A DNA stretch of 64,000 nt from contig VXBP01002343.1 in assembly GCA_013400115.1 (NCBI GenBank), positions 396,278-460,277 of the forward strand, read 5' to 3'. The stretch is from Rhinopomastus cyanomelas (lineage: Eukaryota; Chordata; Aves; Bucerotiformes; Rhinopomastidae). Position 1 is the stretch's first letter, and each line of letters begins with the position of its first letter. The notes beneath the pieces are model-generated. The model made no database searches, was not told the DNA's origin, and saw only the letters and a list, made by a program, of their open reading frames with translations. The translations under genes and the position numbers were made by a program. Below, in pieces: positions 34,775 to 45,955 of the stretch.

Positions 34775-37700
34775 GTAGTGTGGTGATGTCCATAAAACAG
34801 TATGTGATCACTGACTTCACATACCTTTGATCCAGGTTCATATTTTATAAGAAGGCAGCTAGGTTGAGAAGATAAACACCCTTCAGGTGACGTTCAGCTC
34901 CTCCTAAAACATGCCCATCTCTGGGTAGCACAATGGCTCTCTAAAACTGATGGCATTTATTGACTGCAAGCTCGATTTGGTTGCAGGATGGGAACACCTG
35001 GCTGCAGGTGTTTACATCAGTAAAATAAACAGAGTAAAAACAGGGTCTCCAATACTGTCCAGAAATTATCCATATTGTCTAACTGGTAACAACAACTGAC
35101 ATAGTCCTGTGCCAACTAATAAGATCCCAGACACTGCCCCAGCACAATATAGGAGACAACGTGACCGTCCCCAATAAGATGCATGAACAGAACCACCCTG
35201 TTTTGGGGAAAGAGTGGAGCAGCAGCATCATGCTTCTTCCCTTTGGACCGTGGAAGGTCCAAAGGCTTGGTTTATTTACTAACAGTGGTGCAGCCAGGCT
35301 TCAGGATGGCTCATAATGTGGCCAGTGAGGATTTTTGCCACACGTTTACTGCAAGCAGGCACAAGGGATCAATATTGGGGTAAATCTTATGAGGCTCATC
35401 GATCACCAGGAATTGTAGGTGCATGTTGTGTAGAGACAGCCAGTTCATGCACTGTGAGCCCAGCATTCCTGGAAGTGCAGGGCATATTACACATGCAGAG
35501 ACCATACTGTACCTCTGCATCTGTAATATGTGCACGGAGTCTGTGTTACAGCTGCAGGCCAGGGCAGGTGCTGCTGTGTGCACAGTGGCCGTTTGCCCAG
35601 AACTGACAGCCTGGGCAAAGCTATCACTGTGGCTCCAAATGGGAAGCCTAATGTGCAGGAAGCCTTGACAAATTAACAAGTTGTTAATTTTTAATTTTTT
35701 TCCTTTTTTTCTGACCAGACAACATTTTGAGGAGGAAAAAGTGATCTTTTCTGTGGAAGTATGCAGCTATACCTAGGATTATTTATTTTACATATATCTA
35801 AGAAGTTAAGATTCTTAATTGCTTCTGAGTTGACGGTTTCATGTCCCATACTATGTAAAACATTTCATTTGACAACAATTTTTCGTTTGTCTTTTAATGG
35901 TCTTATGAATTCATGTGCAAAACTAATCTTACTGATTATTAGGTACTGAGTGAATTCTTAGTTTGCTGCATGTGTTAATCATGTTGATACTAGCTATATT
36001 CTAAGGTTACTTTTAAATCAGACTGAAAATCAGAATTCTCAGCTGAATTATACATTGGCCTATGAAGTGGTGTGTCTTCAGTAATGCGAGTAAGTCTGTT
36101 ATTTTGTGAGCACTGAAAAGAGATTATATTGTTAATATACATATAAACCCTTTTCAGCCAAGAATGTTCTCAAGGGCAATTCTACAAGGCAAAAGGTCCT
36201 TGTTATTTGGAACATCATTAGCAGTATTTTGTGACCTTCAAAGCAGATAATTAGAAAAATGACTTATTGAGGTATAGGTACTATCCATAGCCTTATTGAA
36301 ACAAGGGGCTTGTGTGCGATGCTATATCAAAGATTCTGTACAGATTAAGAAATGTTGTCTTTGACAGAACCCTTATCAAGAACATCATAGCAGAAATGAA
36401 GAACTGGCAATAAAACATCCCCTGTACTGGATTTGGGAAGTGACCAAACTGATTACAAACCAAGACTGTAAATTGATTTAGAATGTGAAAGGGTAGTATT
36501 AAATTTAAAGACTGCTGTGCTTGTTCCATATCTTTAGAAGTGACTGGCTAAAGACTAACTTGCCTATAGTCTGAAACAGACTTTTTATCATCTCTCTGCT
36601 GGACAGAACAATACGGGCATGTTTCATTTATTTAGAAGGTGGCCAGGGGCCAAAGAAAGATTAAAAATGTAAGCAAAAGCCAGTGCAGTGGTTGTTCCTG
36701 TAAGAGTCGGGCATTTGCACTGCAATATCAGCAAATCCTCACTAAAAGATATATTCCTATGACACAAGATTTGCGTTTGATGTCCTGGAAAAGCAATTGG
36801 TGCGCGCTTACCCATTACTCCAGCAGTCGAATTTGGAATGCCTTTGGCATTTCCAACAGTAAACAAAAGCAGTTGACATACTTGAGTAAGTTGTTTTGTA
36901 AGCAGCAGAACTAATGAATGCAAACAAGTTATAAAAGGAACAAATTGTTTCTTATGGATTTCTATATTCATTCTTCAGTCTCCCCCATCATAATTCTAGC
37001 TCCCAAGCACTTGTCCTCTTCACTCGTTCGGTTAGCTGAGATTCATAATTTGCTGCAGCTTATCTAAAGCTATGGGTGTGCAGTTTGCCCCCCTGCCCAC
37101 AGACAGACAGATCTTGCAATAGCTGGGCTCAGCTTGTCTCTGTCTCAGTGAGGGCAAATTGAGGGTCTTCTCCAGGTCTTTATTGGCCCATAGGTTCCTA
37201 AGATGGGATCAAGCCTGCCTCACTGAAGGAGCTGACTGGAGACATCTTCCAGTGTCTCCACCCCCACTACAAGCAACAGAAGATCATAGCTCCCTTTCTG
37301 AGATCAGACATCTACATTTTGCAGAAGAGATCTGCCTTCAGAGACATCCAAAGTTATTTATTTACCTGTCTCCACTAACTGTAGATGGAAACTGTGCTCT
37401 AGAAGGACTTTTTCTCCACTTCCCCAAAAGATTTGTTCAACTTAACCTAAGATTCCAGTTTGAGCCTTACTCTTTCTAACTGGATTGAAACCGTCCGTGT
37501 TGGTTAGGAGACTAGTTCAGACTGCCCTGTTGCAGGAACTCTGGGAGACAAGGCTAAAAAGAAAAGGAGTTCTGGAACATGTGTATTTAATATAGTGATT
37601 TATCTGCTTTAATATCGCTCTAGATAATGTAGAACAATACTGCAAAGAATACAATAAATTTTCATTTAATTCCATTAAAACTTTTTATGGTGAATACCAG

Positions 37701-38250
37701 TCCAAAACTTGTGTCTGCCTTGAAACACAGATAGGTTCAGTCCAAGATTTCGTTTTGGGTAAGGGAACTAATTCTGCTGTGTACATCATATATTGAACAT
37801 AAAAACCAAAACTTTTTGAACCCTAACTTCCGTAGAAAAGCCATACATTAACAGTTGTAGTCGGGTTTACTGATATTCTTGAGACCTCTGAACGTACCCA
37901 GATTGGTGGCCGGAATGAGTCCTCAACAGTCTCCTGAAAAATGCTTTTAGTTTTTCCTTGGCACACAGATTCAGTAGGGATACACTGTTTTACGATTTAA
38001 CTTCACTCAACTGTTTTGGAAGACTTACAGCTCATTACACAAAGAGAGCAGCAGAGAACGTAGTTCAAAAGGACAGTAACAGAACTTGAAAGAGTTTGAG
38101 TAAAATAAGAAATAGTCTGCGTCTGTATCCAAAAATCTGACTGATTTCAAACTGAAATATTTTCACATTTGATTAACAATGAAAACAGAATAAAATTAAA
38201 TCCCTCTTGCTCTGTTGGGATGAAGCTGGAATGAGGAAATTCTGGTGCTT
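34775..38250. other. Intergenic sequence, nothing recognised
   Basis: No CR1 and no gene recognised. The longest open frames (122 codons at 35311-35679 minus, 115 codons at 36624-36971 minus) have no signal peptide, domain or splice context that would support a gene. Confidence 0.55.
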
Positions 38251-38360
38251 AGCGACATGGTTTAGTGGTGACCAGGCAGTGGTGGGTTGGAGATTGGACT
38301 TTGATGACCTTAAAGGTCTTTTCCAACCAAAGATATTCTGTGACTCTGCAATTCTATGTA
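38251..38360 (+). mobile_element. CR1 LINE 3' end
   Basis: 'catggtttagtggtgaccaggcagtggtgggttggagattggac' followed by 'gaccttaaaggtcttttccaacc' and 'attctgtgactctgcaattctatg' is the CR1 3' UTR and terminus. Only the last ~110 bp are present. Confidence 0.9.
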
Positions 38361-39265
38361 TTCTTCAGTGAGTATCTGAAAACTGTACAGTAAGAGCCTA
38401 AAATTCAGAGCATGGAATATTTGTCCAGCCACAGAAAGAAAAAGAAAAAGAAACCCAACAGATTCTACTAGCTTGGAGCTTCCTGTTTCCTGTTTGAAGT
38501 TAGCCTTGTCCGTGTTCAGAGAAGCAGCTTGTCACTGGGCTGGGCATTGTGCCCTTCGGAATGTGCTGAATCTCCAGACTCTCCAAACTGGGAGTTTTGA
38601 ACCTCAGAGACAGTGGAGGAAAGGTCTCATTTGCAATCTGTTTTTGCTGAAATGGAGTAAAAGTGTCTCATCTGTGGCACATAGGAATTGGCACACTGGA
38701 ATAGAAGACTGGCTTGGAAGCACGTGGAGAAGGGAGCTGAACTTTAAAAGAATCATTGGCGCTGATGAATAGATACAAAGACTTAAAGATGGACATCAAG
38801 TTTCCGCGAGGAAGAGAATGGTTGGAGTTTTCTTTCACCTGAGGTGGAGGTAGCAGCCAAGCCCTGTTTTGTAAGAACGTGTGATTAATCTCTGTGTGTC
38901 ATTGAGTTGAGCTTTTTATGTTGTGTGAAATAAGTTTCTTGTTTTTTCCCCAAACTGAGCAAGTCTTTGTTTTTGCCTGTGACTTTGGAAGTGATCTTGG
39001 AACTGTCCGTGATTTTTTTTTGTTTTGGCCAATTAACATATTAATTACATTAATTGGTTAATCTCATCTTATACCTGATGAACAGAATCAACAGTGACAC
39101 ACACTAAAAAGCATAGCAGCAAACAGAAGCTAACATCTGGGGTTTTTTTGGTAAACTAAGTCTTTTATGCTCTGCTTTTAAAGGACTGAATGTGGAAATC
39201 CTAAGGGACAAAAAGCAAAAGAAGGAAAAAGCAATTTGAAATAAAAGAACAAGAGAAAAAAGGGA

Positions 39266-39802
39266 CTCGACTCTGCCCTGGTGCGAGCTCACCTGGAGTA
39301 TTGTATCCAGTTCTGGAGCCCCCAGCCCAAGAAGGATGTAGGACATACTGGAGTGCATCCAGAGGAGGGCCACTAAAACGGTCAGGGAAATTGAACATCT
39401 CTTGTATGAGGACAGGCTGAGAGATTTGGGGCTGTTCAGCCTGGAGAAAAGAAGGCCCTAGGGGGACCTTCTTTTGACCTTCCAGTACCTGAGGGAGGTC
39501 TACTCGAAGGCCTTTTCAAGAGGGTTTGTATGGCTAGGACAAGGAGCAATGGGTTCAAGCTGGGAAAGGAGAGATTTAGGGTGGATATTAGAAAAAAGTT
39601 CTTTGATGTGAGGGTGGTTGATCGTTGGATTGGGCTGCCTGCGGGGGTGGTCGGGGCCCCATCCCTGGAGTCATTTAAGGTCAGGCTTGCTGAGTCTCTG
39701 AGCCGCCTGATCTGGGTAGAGTTGTCCCTGTGTAGGGAGGTTGGACTAGATGGCCTCCAGAGGTCCCTTTCAGCCTAGAACATTCTGTGAGTCTATGACT
39801 CT
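39266..39802 (+). mobile_element. CR1 LINE 3' fragment, relatively well preserved
   Basis: Covers the end of the CR1 reverse-transcriptase ORF ('ctggtgcgagctcacctggagtattgtatccagttctgg') through 'ctgaggacaggctgagagatttggggctgttcagcctggag' to 'cctccagaggtccctttcagcc...attctgtgagtctatg'. It is less diverged than most copies in this window, with a partly open frame at 39530-39778. 5'-truncated. Confidence 0.93.
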
Positions 39803-41700
39803 GGCAAAGGAAGATAGAAAGATAGGTAAAGAGAAATGGGTGAAATATGTCTAGTTAGAAAGAAAGAAAAAGTAACTGTAGGGAACACAAGAAATCTACT
39901 CATGGGACCATATCAGTGGCTCAGAAGAAAACAGCTGTACTCAGCAGAGATCCAGATTTGTCAGAGACCCTGGGTCTCTCTTACCAGAAACTGGACTCAG
40001 TTTGTAAATGCCAAGGAAAACAATGAAAGCTTTTTGCCTTGAGTAATAAAAGCTCTGAAAGGACAGTCCTGTTTTCTCCTCTACTGTATGAAAAATCACA
40101 AACTTTAGCAATGGCGGTTGCGTTCTGGTGTCAAGCACTGGGTTATGGTACAGCTTGGATAGCCACGCTGGGAGAGGCCAAAGTGTGAGGCAAATGGCAT
40201 CGCTTTTTAGTCATTGTTTTGGTTTGGTTTTTAGTTTTTATTAGGAAAAAAGCTTAGGTCTTTACCTAGGGTTTTTTCTTAACCTACATATAAAACAGTT
40301 TGGCTCCATGCTAACTGGCTAACCAAACTGTGTTACAAGGTCAGGCCATAAACAAATTTAACAACTGTTGTTAATTAAGGAGTTATTGTAGTATAGATGG
40401 GGTCAAACAAAGGGTAAGTGTGGGAGGGGAGGGGAAGAAAGGGCTTAAGTGGCAAAAAGTGAGGGGAATCTTGGCTCCTGAGTTAGAAGGCATGAACAAG
40501 CAAGAACTCTGTGGAAAAGACCTCTGGAACATAACAACAACAGTTAACCTTCAGATTCTGGTGCAGGTATTAAGCAATTAATAGCAAAGTTGAACGTGAA
40601 AATAGTTCATGCTCCCTCATTCACACTTCCCTGTGCTCTCAAACCATGTTGGTAAATAAGTATTGGCTTTCCTCAAACAGAAACCCTACATCTACCTCTA
40701 TCAGTGGCATTGCTTTAGCAGCAGCACTTTGACATAGTAATGCTTGCTCGTGCCAGGATGTTGTCCAAGTTCCAGCTGGTTAAAAGAGTTGTTACAGAAT
40801 GGGAATTACAGTAAGCAATTTATAGAAGAGCAACAAGGAAACAAAACCAAAACAAAGCAAAAGGAGGATTAGGTTTAATTTCAATACTCAGAAATGATCT
40901 TGCTTTCCTTGTCATGAAAGTGGAACTCGGGCTGCACGTCTGCAGCCTGCCTTGCATACTGATTTAGTGTGTGCCTAGCTAAAACTGGTGCCTGTGATCT
41001 GATAAACCTGCAGAGGAAGGCAGGAGGAGCAAAATTTATGTTTCAGGTCTGTAAGGCATTTTAAAGTTAATCGGGTCCTTTGGGTCTGATATAATTTGCG
41101 TAAGATTGCTGTTGATGATTAGAATAGCTATTTAATGTTTTTGTTAATAGTCTGTTACATGGACCCAGTGGAAAGATTCCAACAGCAGACTGTTAGTTTT
41201 TCCCTGTCACATTCAGGTTACAGACCCTTCACAGATGTTGTAAATAGACATCAATACTAAAAGGGAATATTACACAAATTAGAATCATAAGTGTGCTCAA
41301 ACTGCCAACACAGACATTTTGTTAAAAACATCTGTCACATAAAAGCAAACATTTTAGGCCATTATATTTATAACAATTGTTTTCATTTTTAATATGTACT
41401 ACATATTGTCTTGAATATTTTTTTCTGTAGACTGTAGTGCTTACTTTTTCCAACATTACTTAGGTTCTTGACCATATAAATAACAATGTGGACTTCTAAT
41501 GAAAAGAAATAAATCTCAGTGGTTGGAAATCTAATAGATACTTGCACAATGAATGAGTCCACTGAGAATCCAACACCATGTTCCCAAAAAATATAGTCAT
41601 CAGATATTACAAGGACAAGTATTAAGCTGGGTATAGGACCCAGTTATTTAATTCTGTTTTGAAATTGATTTCTCAGGTGAAAAGGATAAATGACAGATAA
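39803..41700. other. Intergenic sequence, nothing recognised
   Basis: AT-rich sequence between two CR1 copies. No gene, RNA or repeat family recognised. Confidence 0.6.
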
Positions 41701-41975
41701 ATCACAGAATCATAGAATAATTTAGGTTTGAATAGACCTTTAAGATCATTGAGTCTAACCATTAACAGAGCACTTCCAAGTCCCACAACTGAACCATATC
41801 CCTCAGCATCATATCTATGCATCTTTTAAATACCTCTCAGTATGAGAGGTGACTCCAACACTTTCCTGGGCAGCCCGTCCCAGTGCTTGACAACTCTTGA
41901 GGAAAGTTTTTTTAATATCCAACTTAAACCTCGTCTGGTGCAACTTGAGGCCATTTCCTCTTGTCTTATGTCCTG
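41701..41975 (-). mobile_element. CR1 LINE 3' fragment, minus orientation
   Basis: 'atcacagaatcatagaataatttaggtttgaatagacc...' begins the reverse complement of the CR1 terminus. It continues through 'cctgggcagcccgtcccagtgcttgac' and 'cttgaggccatttcctcttgtctta' into the end of the ORF region. Confidence 0.92.
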
Positions 41976-42350
41976 ATTCAGGCCTTTTTGTTGCATTATT
42001 GTTGGTTCAACTCTCCTAATCCTACCAGTACTCACCATGACACCACACAATTAAAGGTCTCAGAAATGAACCCCTTTGGGGTGCTTTCATCCTGGCACAC
42101 CTGGTACCATGCTGGTATTATCCATCCCTTATTTCTCCCCTTCCACTGTCTTGCAGTTTCTAGGTACAGCCTCTGTAATATCTCTTAGCCCAAGGAGCTC
42201 TCAATTTCTCCCACCAGTGTTGACCTTGTAGGCTGTTTCTTCTACAAGGTGAAAGAGGGTTAGGAACTTCTAATGTTGCCATTTACTTTGCTAATGGGGT
42301 CCTCTTTCTTCTCATGGTGAAGTGGTGATAACTAATTGTGTGGGAGTGTT

Positions 42351-43073
42351 GATCTGGTCGAGAGTAGGAAGGCTCTACAGAGGGACCTGGACAGTTTGGA
42401 TTGATGGGTCAAGGCCATTGTATGAGGTACAAGCACCAGGTCCTGCATTTCAGTCACAACAACCCCAGACAGTGCTACAGGCTTGAGGAAGAGTAGGTGG
42501 AAAGCTGCCCAGCAGAAAAGGACCTAGGATGCTGGTAGACAGCTGGCTTAATATGAGCCAGCAGTGTGCCCTGGTGGCCAAGAAGAGCAGCCGGATCCTG
42601 GCTTGTATCAGGAATAGAGTGGCCAGCAGGAGCTGGGAGGCTGAGAGGACACCTCATTGCCCTCTACAATTAAAGGAAGGAACCTCTACCTGAAAGGAAG
42701 TTGTAGGGAGGTGGGTGTTGGCCTCTTCCCCCAAGTGAATAATGATAGGACCAGAGGAAATGGTCTGAAGTTGCAGCAGGGGAGGTTTAGATTAGATATT
42801 AGGAAGAAATTCTTTACTGAAAGAGTGGTCAAGCACTGGAACAGCCTGCCCAGGGAGGTGGTTGCGTCACCATCCCAAGGTGGTACTTAAGAAACCTCTA
42901 GACATGGTGCTTCAGGACCTGCTCTAGTGGCAGAGATTGCAGGGGTTTATTTTGTGTTTTATCTGGTTGAATGTGTGTTGTGCTAGTGTTTGGTCAGAGT
43001 TTTGTTGTTCTTGTGTGTACGGTCAGAATTGGTGATCTGGGAGGTCCTTTCCAACCAGGAATATTCTGTGAGC
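42351..43073 (+). mobile_element. CR1 LINE 3' fragment with internal deletion
   Basis: Plus-strand CR1 from the region encoding LGV-type and 'gccctggtggccaagaagagcagccggatcctgg' sequence, then a deletion, then 'gtcaagcactggaacagcctgcccagggaggtggttgcgtcacc'. It ends 'gaggtcctttccaaccaggaatattctgtgagc'. The 3' UTR carries a diverged T-rich stretch (about 42945-43010). Confidence 0.92.
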
Positions 43074-43628
43074 CTTTCTGCTGAAGCTCACATACTTGTC
43101 TTTTTCCACTAGTAGCCACCCACCTTCACACTCCCTAGCACCTCAAACATGTCATAAGATTATATATATTCAATGAATTACAGAATAAGGGAGGCTTTGC
43201 TGTTATAAAATAGCCAGGATAAAATCAATACTTGCTGTTTTCTTAAGTATCTGTGTTCTGAAAACAAATATATGATCAGCTTTAAGTCCATATTTAGTTT
43301 TTCCCCAAGGCAGTGAGCTATTTCTTGAACAGGGCCTCCGTGTAATTAGACACAGTTGAATACCAGTTGCAGTCTCTTGAGACACTGTTTTTTGCACAGC
43401 TCAGACTGTGTGCTGGACCCTTTACAAGCATAAATATAGATGCAGCCAATACCCTGGAGAACTGTTGAACCAACTCAGACTCAAACAGGAAAGCTAAGAA
43501 AAATGTAAATACTAGTTTCTGATTCAATTCAAAAATGGAGCAGACCCCATGAAGAGATTGGAAAGATGCTCTGTTGCAAGAAGTGAATAAGCCAGGCCCA
43601 GAGCATCATAAAAAATGTCAGTGGAAGA
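43074..43628. other. Intergenic sequence, nothing recognised
   Basis: Short unique stretch between CR1 copies. Confidence 0.5.
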
Positions 43629-43708
43629 GATGCCTGGAGGTTGCCTGGTCATCCAGTCCAACCTCTCTCTTGAAGCAGGACCATTGCCGCTGCTAGAGCA
43701 TCCTTTAG
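43629..43708 (-). mobile_element. CR1 LINE 3' fragment, minus orientation
   Basis: 'gcctggaggttgcctggtcatccagtccaacctctctcttgaagcaggaccattgccgctgctagagca' is reverse-complement CR1 tail. The right end overlaps the start of the duplicated block that follows. Confidence 0.75.
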
Positions 43709-44744
43709 CACCTATATTTAGGCACCCAGATGAGCTCTATTGACTGTACTAAATAGATTTCAGCTGACTACAACAGGAGCTTTGCACAACAGGAGCCAAA
43801 TCTCACCTTGAGTGGTAAGTCAGGAGGTTTCTGGAAGAAAAAGAGTTTTGAACACTGGTTTAAAGACTAATGTGTACATCACCCATCTTTATGGTGGTGA
43901 TACATATCCAATATCCTTAATGCTTCAAAGGTAATGATTAGGAGGCAATGCTGTATGAGCCTGGAATCTACGTGGTAAGCCAGCCTTACTCAGCCTGGAG
44001 CACCAGAATTCAAGATTCTCATATATATTCTCCAGGGTTTCTGTGCTGTCTAACTAGCATTTAACTGTACATGCATTTGAGTCTTTCTATTTTGAGTATT
44101 TAATGTTAGACATTTTTACTCTGTTGTTATTTTTCATGTGACAGAAGACATCTAAGACAAACAACTAGATAGACTAGAAAGTCTGAGAGAACTGCATTGG
44201 TTCAGCCTCAAGAAGTGAAGGCTTTGGGGGGACCTTACTATCATGTACCAGGACATAAAGAGGTGTCTACCAAGAAGATGGAGACTCTCTTTTCACAAGA
44301 AGTCACACAGAAAAGACAAAGTGTAATGGATACAAATTGTTTCTGGGGATTCCACTTGGACTACAGTTTGACTGTGAGAGCAACTAGGCATTGGAAGAGT
44401 CTTCCCAGGGAAGTGGTGGATTCCTCAGCTTTAGACAGTTTTATGCCTCAGCTCGGCAGGGCCATCTCATTTAAACTGAATTTCTTTAGCTTAAAGGATT
44501 GAACTAGATGATCCTCGAGGTCTCTTCCAACTCCTCGAGGTCCCTTCCAACCTGATCTACTGTGACACGGTGGCAGAGAACAGGCATTAAAAGTTAAGCT
44601 ATTGCAATTTCTCCCCTCACCCCACCCCACAAAATGGCATAGTGTATTTTTAGGCTTTTTTGATGGGAAAATAGAAACACAACAGATCACAAACAGAATG
44701 TTGTTCTCAGCATTACTGGTTTATGAACTGCAAACCAGAACCAC
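43692..44744 (+). repeat. Duplicated segment, copy 1 (1,053 bp) left of gap
   Basis: Starts 'gctagagcatcctttagcacc' and ends 'ctgcaaaccagaaccac' at the first n of the gap. It is identical to 44778-45830 at every position I compared except two substitutions near 43947 and 43971 (a/t and c/t). Confidence 0.93.
44166..44567 (+). mobile_element. CR1 LINE 3' fragment (in duplicated copy 1)
   Basis: Diverged CR1 tail: 'actgcattggttcagcctcaagaagtgaaggctttggggggacc', then 'gcattggaagagtcttcccagggaagtggtggattcctcagc', then 'gaactagatgatcctcgaggtctcttccaac'. The last phrase is tandemly repeated as 'ctcctcgaggtcccttccaacc'. Open frame 44197-44502 is this CR1 remnant, not a gene. Confidence 0.88.
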
Positions 44745-44777
44745 NNNNNNNNNNNNNNNNNNNNNNNNNNNNNNNNN
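44745..44777. other. Assembly gap (33 n)
   Basis: Run of n separating two copies of the same 1,053-bp sequence. The true sequence in or around the gap is unknown. Confidence 0.98.
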
Positions 44778-45830
44778 GCTAGAGCATCCTTTAGCACCTA
44801 TATTTAGGCACCCAGATGAGCTCTATTGACTGTACTAAATAGATTTCAGCTGACTACAACAGGAGCTTTGCACAACAGGAGCCAAATCTCACCTTGAGTG
44901 GTAAGTCAGGAGGTTTCTGGAAGAAAAAGAGTTTTGAACACTGGTTTAAAGACTAATGTGTACATCACCCATCTTTATGGTGGTGATACATATCCAATAT
45001 CCTTAATGCTTCAAAGGTAATGATTAGGAGGCTATGCTGTATGAGCCTGGAATCTATGTGGTAAGCCAGCCTTACTCAGCCTGGAGCACCAGAATTCAAG
45101 ATTCTCATATATATTCTCCAGGGTTTCTGTGCTGTCTAACTAGCATTTAACTGTACATGCATTTGAGTCTTTCTATTTTGAGTATTTAATGTTAGACATT
45201 TTTACTCTGTTGTTATTTTTCATGTGACAGAAGACATCTAAGACAAACAACTAGATAGACTAGAAAGTCTGAGAGAACTGCATTGGTTCAGCCTCAAGAA
45301 GTGAAGGCTTTGGGGGGACCTTACTATCATGTACCAGGACATAAAGAGGTGTCTACCAAGAAGATGGAGACTCTCTTTTCACAAGAAGTCACACAGAAAA
45401 GACAAAGTGTAATGGATACAAATTGTTTCTGGGGATTCCACTTGGACTACAGTTTGACTGTGAGAGCAACTAGGCATTGGAAGAGTCTTCCCAGGGAAGT
45501 GGTGGATTCCTCAGCTTTAGACAGTTTTATGCCTCAGCTCGGCAGGGCCATCTCATTTAAACTGAATTTCTTTAGCTTAAAGGATTGAACTAGATGATCC
45601 TCGAGGTCTCTTCCAACTCCTCGAGGTCCCTTCCAACCTGATCTACTGTGACACGGTGGCAGAGAACAGGCATTAAAAGTTAAGCTATTGCAATTTCTCC
45701 CCTCACCCCACCCCACAAAATGGCATAGTGTATTTTTAGGCTTTTTTGATGGGAAAATAGAAACACAACAGATCACAAACAGAATGTTGTTCTCAGCATT
45801 ACTGGTTTATGAACTGCAAACCAGAACCAC
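44778..45830 (+). repeat. Duplicated segment, copy 2 (1,053 bp) right of gap
   Basis: Same length and sequence as copy 1, offset by 1,086 bp, with two substitutions. The block begins exactly after the gap and ends at the same base at which copy 1 meets the gap. This is the signature of contig ends that overlap in reality but were not merged. Confidence 0.93.
45252..45653 (+). mobile_element. CR1 LINE 3' fragment (in duplicated copy 2)
   Basis: Second instance of the CR1 tail at 44166-44567, including the same 17-bp tandem duplication near its 3' end. It probably represents the same genomic insertion counted twice. Confidence 0.88.
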
Positions 45831-45955
45831 CAGGCGTTCTGGCACTGCACAGATCAGGACCGTTAGTGTTGGAGCGCTAAACTGGCAGGTTCCTGTAGGG
45901 CACGTCGGCCCTAGGTACGTCAGCGGCACCCATGCGATACTGCGCTGGGAATACA
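45831..45955. other. Short CpG-rich stretch next to the gap
   Basis: Directly after the duplicated copy, about nine CpG dinucleotides occur in ~125 bp ('caggcgttctgg', 'gcacgtcggccc', 'gtacgtcagcggc', 'atgcgatactgcgctgg'), well above the surrounding intergenic DNA. No gene or element was recognised. Confidence 0.5.

Noticed and set aside
44197..44502. Identical 101-codon frames at 44197-44502 and 45283-45588 suggesting a duplicated gene
   Set aside because: Both are the same CR1 3' remnant inside the blocks flanking the assembly gap, not genes.
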